Assembly: GCA_902167985.1 (NCBI GenBank)
Contig: CABHNZ010000012.1
Location: 62,001-126,000 of the forward strand
From: Shinella sp. UYSO24
Lineage (GTDB): Bacteria; Pseudomonadota; Alphaproteobacteria; Rhizobiales; Rhizobiaceae
Direction: 5' to 3'
Length of the DNA: 64,000 bases
In this document: piece after piece, positions 58,107 through 64,000 of the stretch
How positions within the stretch are numbered: the stretch's first letter is position 1
How the letters are laid out: each line of letters begins with the position of its first letter
The notes under the pieces: model-generated
Told to the model about the DNA's origin: nothing
Database searches by the model: none
The model's input: only the letters and a program-made list of their open reading frames with translations
Program-made: the position numbers and the translations under genes

Positions 58107-58442
58107 GGTTTTGCCGGGAAGGTGGCGGCGTGGTTCATGCCGCAGCAATGCACGCGGATGGGAAGGGGCGGTGCCAGTGGCCCGGCGATAAATGGCCCAG
58201 CGACTATTGCCCGGTGATAATAGCCCAGCGACAATAGCCCGGTGGCAAAGGTCCGGTGAGAGCGGCCCTATCGGAGCGCCTGAAACTCTCCGCCGTCATG
58301 CTCTGGCTCGTCCAGAGCATCTGTCCATGCTCGATGTCGTTGATGTGGTCAGATCCTCGGGACGAGCCCGAGGATGACGGCTTTGGGCAGCGGAGAGTGC
58401 GTCGTCGCTCTGAACGGCGCGTTTCTGCGCGCCGACTTCGGC
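58107..58442. other. 336-base spacer made of tandem and palindromic repeats
   Basis: No gene lies here. From 58178 to about 58260 a 13-15-base unit recurs six times (GCCCGGCGATAA, GCCCAGCGACTAT, GCCCGGTGATAA and so on). At 58298-58320 ATGCTCTGG/CCAGAGCAT forms a perfect inverted repeat with a five-base loop. Copy 2 of the dispersed palindrome follows at 58347-58380. Confidence 0.75.
58347..58380. repeat. Dispersed palindromic repeat, copy 2
   Basis: Identical over 34 bases to 7750-7783 and in the same orientation. The core is ATCCTCGGG, ACGAG, CCCGAGGAT. Here it is intergenic, before the 3' end of the transglycosylase gene. Confidence 0.8.
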
Positions 58443-59021
58443 TTACCTGTAACCGCAGCCTCTGAGCTGGGCTTCGTAGCGCTCGGCCATGCCGGCAGAC
58501 TTTTGCGCCGTGCGCTTGACGCCGGAGCCGAAATCGCCGCGGGCATAACCGGCCTGGCCGGTATAATAGGCGAGATACAGGCGGTAGCTGTCGTTCAGCG
58601 GAATGCCGTTCTTCATGTGGCTGGTGTAGTGATACCAGCCGACGAAATCGATCGCGTCGGCGAAATTGCTGCGGCTGGCATTCCAGTTACCGGTTTCCGC
58701 CTTGTAATGGGCCCAGGTGCCGTCCAGCGCCTGTGCATAGCCGTAGGCGGACGAGATGCGGCCCCAGGGGATGAAGCCGAGAATGTATTTGCGCGGCGGC
58801 TTGGCATAGGGCTGGAAGCCCGATTCCACATAGATCGTCGCCATCAGGGTGGGAACCGGAACGCCATAACGCGCTTCGGCGGCCTTGGCCTGTCTGGCCC
58901 AATTGTTGAACAGCCCATCCTTCTGGTCGAAGATCGCGCAGGCATTGGTGATCCGGCTCGGGGCCGTTGCACAGGCGGTCAGGGCACACATCATCAGGGC
59001 GATGAAAAACGCAATACGCAT
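58443..59021 (-). CDS. Lytic transglycosylase (SLT-type) lipoprotein
   Basis: The 192-residue protein has a lipoprotein signal (AFFIALMMCALTACATAPSR; C at about 17). Its SLT-like domain has the catalytic glutamate in ATIYVESGFQPYAKPP (about residue 66) and GYAQALDGTWAHYKAETG. Such enzymes cut the glycan strands of peptidoglycan. A/T-rich sequence with several TTAA words lies upstream and probably holds the promoter. The gene is intact. Confidence 0.85.
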   Translation of the reverse strand: MRIAFFIALMMCALTACATAPSRITNACAIFDQKDGLFNNWARQAKAAEARYGVPVPTLMATIYVESGFQPYAKPPRKYILGFIPWGRISSAYGYAQALDGTWAHYKAETGNWNASRSNFADAIDFVGWYHYTSHMKNGIPLNDSYRLYLAYYTGQAGYARGDFGSGVKRTAQKSAGMAERYEAQLRGCGYR

Positions 59022-59290
59022 CGCTCGGTCTCTCGTTATGGCAGAGATTAATAAGCGTTAAATTTTAAGGAAAAGTTTAATGGTCGGGGCGGGTCTGAGG
59101 GCCGGTTTTCAAATCTGCCGGCAAACCCTGCCTCCCTTCCGGCGCTCCTTTATCCTTCGGGCCGTGAAGTTACTGGGAAACAAGGCATTCGGCCGCTTCT
59201 GCGGCAAAGCGTCGTCTCGCAGGGCTTCACCGGCATTTGATAAAAGGCAGGCACGACAGGGGCATTTGCGTCCCCCAGCCAGGAGCGTGC
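59022..59290. other. Spacer between transglycosylase and DUF3422 genes
   Basis: No coding frame is supported. The first 60 bases are A/T-rich with four TTAA words, but none spaced exactly as a CtrA box (N7). The rest is G/C-rich; CCAGGAG before 59291 is the ribosome site of the next gene. Confidence 0.4.
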
Positions 59291-60631
59291 ATGAGCAAGG
59301 GCAGTTTCGAATTTCCAGCAGCAGACCTGCGTGCGCGGGCGCTCGGGGAAGTCCATTCGCGGCCCTATACGCTGATTTCCCTGCCGCGCGTCGTCTTCCA
59401 GCTGGCCTTCCTGACCGAAGGCAAGGCGGATGCCGACCGGGCGATCCTGACCGAGCTTTCGCTGGCGCAGGGCGTATCGGCGCCGGCGCCGGACACCGCC
59501 GATCATGCGATGGGCTGGGGCAATGGCACGCTGCGCTGGGAAAAACATACGGAGTTCTCCACCTATTTCTGGGATGCGCCGGCACCGGCCGTCTTCGGCA
59601 GCGACATTCCGGTCAATCCGTTCGGCGCGAGCTTCAAGGCGCCCGGTCCGTTCATCGCCGGCATCCGGATCGAGATCCGTCCGGCGAGCGAGGATCTGTC
59701 CGAGGTCATCGCCAATTTCGATCCGACCAGCCTCTGTCAGAGCATGGTGGCGGAAGGGCAGGCGACGGTGATTTCCGACTTTCGTCAGGATGGCGACGGG
59801 CTCACAAAATTCCTGATCCTCGATCACGGCATGACGGATGCGGCGCGCGGCATGCTCGTGCAGCGTATTCTCGATATCGAGACCTACCGGACGCTGGCGC
59901 TTATGGGCCTGCCGCTGGCGCATTCGCTCTCGCCTGAAATCCGCCGGATCGAGAACGACCTCTCGACCATTACCCAGCGGATGAAACAGCATGTCCGCAA
60001 TGATGGCGACAGCCTTCTTTCCGAAATCACCCTGATGGCGGCGGATCTCGAAGCCAATGCGGCGCTCAGCCTCTATCGCTTCGGTGCCAGCCGCGCCTAT
60101 TACAATATCGTGCTGGAACGCGTCGCGATGCTGGCGGAAAAGGCGCTGCCCGGCAACGAGACGCTCGGCGCCTTCCTGCAGCGGCGTCTGGCACCGGCCA
60201 TGCGTACCTGCCAGTCGGTCGAGGAGCGGCAGGTCAACCTGTCGCGCAAGCTGACGCGCGCCACCGCGCTCATCCGCAGCTGGATCGATGTGGACCTGCA
60301 GAGCTTCAATACGGAACTGCTCGATTCCATGAACCAGCGGGCGCAGACGCAGCTTCGGCTGCAGCAGACGGTCGAAGGCCTGTCCGTCGCCGCCATCTCC
60401 TATTACGTCATCGGCCTTGTCGGCTATGTGGCGAAGCTTCTCCACAATATCGGTCTCGATATCGCCCCGGAGACGCTGACGGGGGCTGCGGTTCCCGTCG
60501 TCCTGCTCGTCATCTGGCTTCTGGTTCGCCGCATTCGCAACAGCCATGATGATGAAGAGGGCGGTCGCAAGCTCGGTTGGCGCCAGCGCCGGGCCGCGGC
60601 CCGTGAAACCGGCAAGCGCTCGGCCGTCTAG
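59291..60631 (+). CDS. DUF3422 membrane protein
   Basis: The 446-residue protein starts MSKGSFEFPAADLRARALGE, followed by VHSRPYTLISLPRVVFQLAF. A large soluble domain follows (WEKHTEFSTYFWDAP, then ILDIETYRTLALMGLPLAHS), with a coiled region and two C-terminal membrane helices (about 377-395 and 408-425). This is the DUF3422 family, whose function is unknown to me; the end resembles other bacterial tail-anchored sensors. Its TAG lies within a palindromic element. Confidence 0.82.
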   Translation: MSKGSFEFPAADLRARALGEVHSRPYTLISLPRVVFQLAFLTEGKADADRAILTELSLAQGVSAPAPDTADHAMGWGNGTLRWEKHTEFSTYFWDAPAPAVFGSDIPVNPFGASFKAPGPFIAGIRIEIRPASEDLSEVIANFDPTSLCQSMVAEGQATVISDFRQDGDGLTKFLILDHGMTDAARGMLVQRILDIETYRTLALMGLPLAHSLSPEIRRIENDLSTITQRMKQHVRNDGDSLLSEITLMAADLEANAALSLYRFGASRAYYNIVLERVAMLAEKALPGNETLGAFLQRRLAPAMRTCQSVEERQVNLSRKLTRATALIRSWIDVDLQSFNTELLDSMNQRAQTQLRLQQTVEGLSVAAISYYVIGLVGYVAKLLHNIGLDIAPETLTGAAVPVVLLVIWLLVRRIRNSHDDEEGGRKLGWRQRRAAARETGKRSAV

Positions 60632-60662
60632 AGCATTCCCGCTTTTGCTGGAATTGCTCTAG
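60628..60662. repeat. Palindromic element containing the DUF3422 stop codon
   Basis: CTAGAGCATTCC and GGAATTGCTCTAG pair with small mismatches around CGCTTTTGCT. The stop TAG of the DUF3422 gene is bases 2-4 of the element. Elements starting CTAGAGCA recur in rhizobial spacers in my experience of such genomes; only one copy is seen here. Confidence 0.6.
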
Positions 60663-60689
60663 CGCCCGTTATCCTTCGCAAGACATGTT

Positions 60690-63101
60690 TCAGCGGATGC
60701 AGTGATCCGTGCCGTCCAGTTGCAGCGGTGCCGCGGCGAAGAAACCTTCGGCGCCCTTCAGCTGGTCGGCCGTCGTCGTGCAGAGTGTTACCGTCTGGCC
60801 TAGGCCCTTGTCGGCGGTCTGCGTCGCGGCGGCGGCCGGTGTGTTGCGCGCCGCATCGCCGGTTTCTGAAAAGAGCGCGGTCTGAAGGCGCGTCGTGCCC
60901 GGCCATTCGCTGAAGCGGGAGGACAGGACCGGTGCGTCAATGCGGCAGCCGAGATAGGCTACCGTTGCAAGCGGTCCCCAGGGACGGCCGAGGCTCAGCT
61001 CGCGTACGGCTGGATCGGCGGTAATCTGGCAATCATGGAAGACGAAACCGCTATCCTGCTGCGGCAGTGAGCGGTTCTGCGCCGTGAGCGTCACGCGTGA
61101 ACGGGCAAGGCCATGCAGCGCGTATGGTCGAAATAGGCCTTGGCATTGCCGAAGACGACATCCACCGCGCCGTCGATATCGAGGTCGTCATAGCTCTGCC
61201 TTGCACTCGGGCAGGTGCCGGTCTTTGCGTCGCAGCCGCGGGCGCCGGCATAGAGCGTGTCCTGATAGCTTTGCAGATGCAGGTGCTCGAATGTCTGCCT
61301 GTCGCCGGAGGCAAACAGCGCGACGGCCTGAATGTCCGTCGTCTTTTCCGGATGTTCCTGCTGGTAGCTGTTGACGATGGTGAGGTTGTCGATGGTCTCG
61401 CCGTCACCTTCGGCAAAGACGGTTGCGGTGTTGCGGGTGCCGCCGCTCGTTGCAGCCACATGGTCGCCGGTAATCACCACTTCACTGCGGGAGGCGCCCT
61501 TGCCCCTGAGGCTCAGTCCGGGAACCGTCATCCGCACGGTCTCGTGGTAAATACCCGGCAGGATACGGATCTCGTCGCCCGGCCGGGAAGCATCCACCGC
61601 GGCCTGTATCGTGCGATAGGTCTTTCCGTCCGTCCTTGCGTCGCCATCGACGCTGCCACCTACGCTGCCATCTACGCTAACGGTGCGAATGGTCGCGCCA
61701 TCCTTGCCGATTTCTGCATGGCGCTCTCCTCCTTTTCCTCCGGCCTCGGCCTCGGCGGGGAAGGGCTGCCAGCGGCCGATGCAGCCGATGCCGCGTGCGG
61801 CAGCGGGATCGCCGCTGCGACTTTCGGTGTCGCGCCGCCGGTTCCGGTGGTGATCTGCGCATTCGACTGCTGCCAGTGCGCGTCGTCGCCGAAATCGACA
61901 TTGTCGAGCAAGAGCTTGACCGGGTGGGCGGCGTCCATGCCGCGCACGAGGAGCGGGCCGCCGCTTCCCTCGACATTGCGCATCGTGATGCTGCGATAGT
62001 CGGGGATCAGGTCGCCCTTGGCCTTGCGGTCATATCCGGTGTCGAGGACGAGCGGTGCCTTGTTGCCGCGCATGCAGACATTGTCGAAGGTGACGTTCTC
62101 GACGATGCCGCCTCGGCTTCGGTCGCTCTTGATCCTGAGGCCGTTGGTGGTGCCGTCCAGCGTCATGTCGCGGACGAGCACGTCGCTGACGCCGGACTGG
62201 ATCTCGCTGCCGATCGACATGCCGTGGCCGGAATAGAGGTGATTGTCGAGAATGCTGACATGGGCGGTCGGGCCGCCGCTGCCGGCCTTGATGGCGATAT
62301 TGTCGTCGCCGGTGCGAATGAAGCTGTGGGCGATCGTCACGTCGGTCGCAGCCGCCGGGTCTATGCCGTCGGTGTTGCGGGCCGTTGCCGGCGTATCGAT
62401 CCGGATGCCCCAGATCGTGGCGCCCTGATGCCGTTCATGAAGATATGAAAATTCGGCGCATCATGCAGGGTGATGCGGTAGAGCGTCAGATCGTGGCCGC
62501 CATTGACCTGGATGAGGCGCGGGGCATTCTGGTTCAGGTCCTCGCGCTGTGCCCGCCGGGCGAGCTGCCACCAGGTCTCGCTTCCACCCTTGATCGGCCG
62601 GTCTCCCTGTCCGTCAATCACGCCGTCGCCGACGATTGCCGCGTTATCCGCATTGGTGAGGCTGATGAACGGCAGGCATCCGCCGCCCTGTTTGGCCAGC
62701 GTGCCGCAGGTTCCCTTGCCGCGATCATAGGCGGTGGCATCCGTCGATGCAGCCAGTGTCGCGCCCTTGTCGATCCAGAGTGTGACACCCGACGGGATGG
62801 AAAGCGGGCCGGAGACGAAGCGGTTGCCATCGGCATCGGCGTCGAGGCGAACGGCGGCCCCCGGCCGGCAGGCGGTGAGGGCATCCTGAATGCGCTGTCG
62901 GTCGCCGCCTGCGGCCGGGGCATCGCCAAGACCGGCAACCGGCTTCAACTCTGCGCAGATCGAGGTTGGCAAGCCGGGCTCGCTGACATGGCGGCGATCG
63001 CCCTGCGCATTGGCCGCATCAGCCAGGCCGGTATGGAGGCCGATCAGAACAAGACCGGCGGAGAATGCGGCCGTATGGCGTAGAGGGCGTGGGCGTCTCA
63101 T
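60690..63101 (-). CDS. Secreted bifunctional pectinase: GH28 polygalacturonase fused to CE8 pectin methylesterase (frame broken three times)
   Basis: Adding one base near 62427-62429, 61716-61718 and 61104-61107 gives one frame of 804 residues. A signal peptide (AAFSAGLVLIGLHTGLADA, about 11-29) comes first. The GH28 part has ARNTDGIDP, RTGDDNIAIK, SGHGMSIGS and GLRIKSDR (about residues 240-320), the four classical motifs. After a proline/glutamate-rich linker (about 440-460) the CE8 part has GIYHETVRM, IQAVALFAS, YQDTLYAG, DVVFGNAKA and SLGRPWGP (about 517-710), all five methylesterase motifs. De-esterification and backbone cleavage of pectin would be joined in one enzyme. No independent start for the CE8 part is seen. 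Confidence 0.85.
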
Positions 63102-63357
63102 GGTTCCTCGATGCGGCAGAAAGGGAGAGGGAATAAGAAAAGGGAAGCAGAAGAAAAGCGTATCGATCGGGAGGTCGCACCGGTTCGTGGTGTTTCTCGG
63201 GCAGAGGAGCGGGCTGATCGCGAAAAAATGCGATTTCAATAAAATTGGAAATATCCGGCTAAGCGTCCGGAAAACGTCGATCCCTAGAGTGTGCCAATAA
63301 CGAACAGGTGGCCGGCACGCATATGGTGCCCGTGACCGATAACGAGGGTTCGAGGGC

Positions 63358-63660
63358 ATGATCAGGAAGCTTATCATTTCGGCGGCCATTCTGACCGCTC
63401 TCATCGTCAGCAAGGAATCGCATGCGGCAGGCGTTGGCGGACTGGCGCGGGATCTTGCCGTCAACTCCGTTCTCGCCACGCAGATCCATGGCGGGCATTC
63501 CCTGCCGGACGCCGGCATGGACCCGGTTCAGGATGTCGATCGCATGACGACCGGCCAGGTGGCCGATAGCGATCTCGACCTCGTGCAGGATCCGGGCGCG
63601 ATGACGCCTGCTGCAGACATCCGCCTGCCGTTTGCGATCACCCTGTTTCACCCGTTCTGA
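63358..63660 (+). CDS. Hypothetical secreted protein, 100 residues
   Basis: The signal peptide is clear (MIRKLIISAAILTALIVSKE, then SHAAGVG). The mature part is short and acidic (DAGMDPVQDVDRMTTGQVAD, LDLVQDPGAMTPAADIRLP), with no recognised domain. It is divergent from the pectinase gene, 257 bases away. A small periplasmic or secreted protein is the safest description. Confidence 0.55.
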   Translation: MIRKLIISAAILTALIVSKESHAAGVGGLARDLAVNSVLATQIHGGHSLPDAGMDPVQDVDRMTTGQVADSDLDLVQDPGAMTPAADIRLPFAITLFHPF

Positions 63661-63968
63661 GCCCATTTCAAGCGGGCGAACCTGCCTTTGTGACCGCCCT
63701 GCGAGACGCCTGATGGCGCGTTCACAAGCATTTTTATGGGAATTACGCCCGTTTGCCTGTCTTTGTGGCACAAAAACCTTGCGGTGGTCACAAACAGGTC
63801 GCTTTCCTTAGGCCAAGGCATTATAGATGCGCCCGTTTGCACTAGGTCCGCCCGAAAAGAGGCGGCATCCGGTGCCGGATTCGATTGGCGTGCCCTCCGC
63901 AAAGGATTATGAATTGCGGACGGTGCGTTATTGTGGTGTGGGCCTTGGCCCGGAAAGCAGGATGCAAG
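63661..63968 (+). other. 308-base spacer upstream of purA
   Basis: No gene is supported. A small hairpin, CCGCC/GGCGG (about 63848-63865), and the -10-like TATAGAT (about 63822-63828) are visible. The stretch contains two GTCACAAACA/TTCACAAGCA-like words of unknown meaning. It presumably holds the purA promoter. Confidence 0.4.
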
Positions 63969-64000
63969 ATGACGAACGTCGTGGTTGTTGGTTCGCAATG
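63969..64000 (+). CDS. purA: Adenylosuccinate synthetase PurA, first ten codons (cut by window end)
   Basis: The frame reads MTNVVVVGSQ and the next two bases are TG, fitting W. MTNVVVVGSQWGDEGKGK is the standard N-terminus of PurA, the GTP-dependent enzyme that commits IMP to AMP. GTP-binding and catalytic residues lie beyond the window. In rhizobial chromosomes purA often lies not far from serA, which agrees. AAG before the ATG is a weak ribosome site. Confidence 0.75.
   Translation, partial: MTNVVVVGSQ

Noticed and set aside
56943-58148. 401-codon minus-strand frame opposite the aldehyde dehydrogenase
   Set aside because: Arginine/histidine-rich shadow with no domain; the plus-strand ALDH is intact.
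58374-59051. 225-codon plus-strand frame opposite the transglycosylase
   Set aside because: The minus-strand lipoprotein has a signal peptide, lipobox and SLT motifs; the plus frame starts in a repeat.
59041-59085. CtrA box upstream of the transglycosylase gene
   Set aside because: Several TTAA words occur, but the spacings are 3 or 8 bases, not 7.

Overview
The window is a GC-rich chromosomal segment from an alphaproteobacterium of the order Rhizobiales, most likely a Rhizobium/Agrobacterium relative. The evidence is the gene order ruvC-ruvA-ruvB, ybgC-tolQRAB-pal-cpoB-tilS-ftsH-glmM and serC-serA, a sulfolipid operon (sqdBDC), an Omp25-like porin, a heme-uptake locus (hmuTUV with hutX), treYZ, an elongator tRNA-Met, and regulatory motifs of the alphaproteobacterial type (LexA GTTC-N7-GTTC, CtrA TTAA-N7-TTAAC). 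It ends with the first ten codons of purA. No phage, insertion sequence, CRISPR array or plasmid function was found.

Layout. 1-0.7 kb: start of a chemotaxis-receptor-like gene (minus). 0.9-4.6 kb: the Holliday-junction operon ruvC-ruvA-ruvB, unusually interleaved with two AbrB/PIN (VapBC-type) toxin-antitoxin modules. 4.6-5.8 kb: NUDIX hydrolase and two small proteins. 5.9-9.0 kb: sqdB-sqdD-sqdC (minus). 9.2-20.8 kb: Tol-Pal envelope operon, tilS, ftsH, glmM. 20.8-29 kb: GH15 glucosidase, porin, serine biosynthesis, Tim44-like and mechanosensitive-channel genes. 30-35 kb: mnmA, two glycosyltransferases, tRNA-Met, cell-wall hydrolase. 35-40 kb: amidase, lipoprotein, phosphodiesterase-like gene and small proteins. 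40-47 kb: trehalose synthesis (treZ-treY) with a phosphoesterase and a nucleotidyltransferase. 47.6-51.5 kb: divergent heme locus. 51.5-58 kb: HigBA-type module, galE/exoB, glyoxalase, ung, an mhqO/mhqD-like pair and an aldehyde dehydrogenase. 58-64 kb: lytic transglycosylase, DUF3422 protein, a large secreted pectinase and the purA start.

Strongest biological findings. (i) Two toxin-antitoxin modules fill both gaps of the ruvCAB operon, each toxin stop overlapping the next ruv start by ATGA. A perfect LexA-type box and a 23-bp perfect palindrome lie directly before the first antitoxin. (ii) One secreted polypeptide of about 804 residues joins a GH28 polygalacturonase to a CE8 pectin methylesterase, with the active-site motifs of both. 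(iii) Consensus CtrA boxes precede the porin gene and a 32-residue membrane peptide. (iv) Several stop codons sit in short tandem duplications or in dispersed palindromes.

Caveat. About 29 apparent one-base deletions (and no insertions that I found) break 20 genes, many of them essential (ruvB, tolA, tolB, ftsH, glmM, serA, mnmA). Each can be repaired by adding one base, mostly to a short run of the same base. The pattern looks like sequencing or assembly error, so these genes are annotated over their full repaired extent with the break sites stated.
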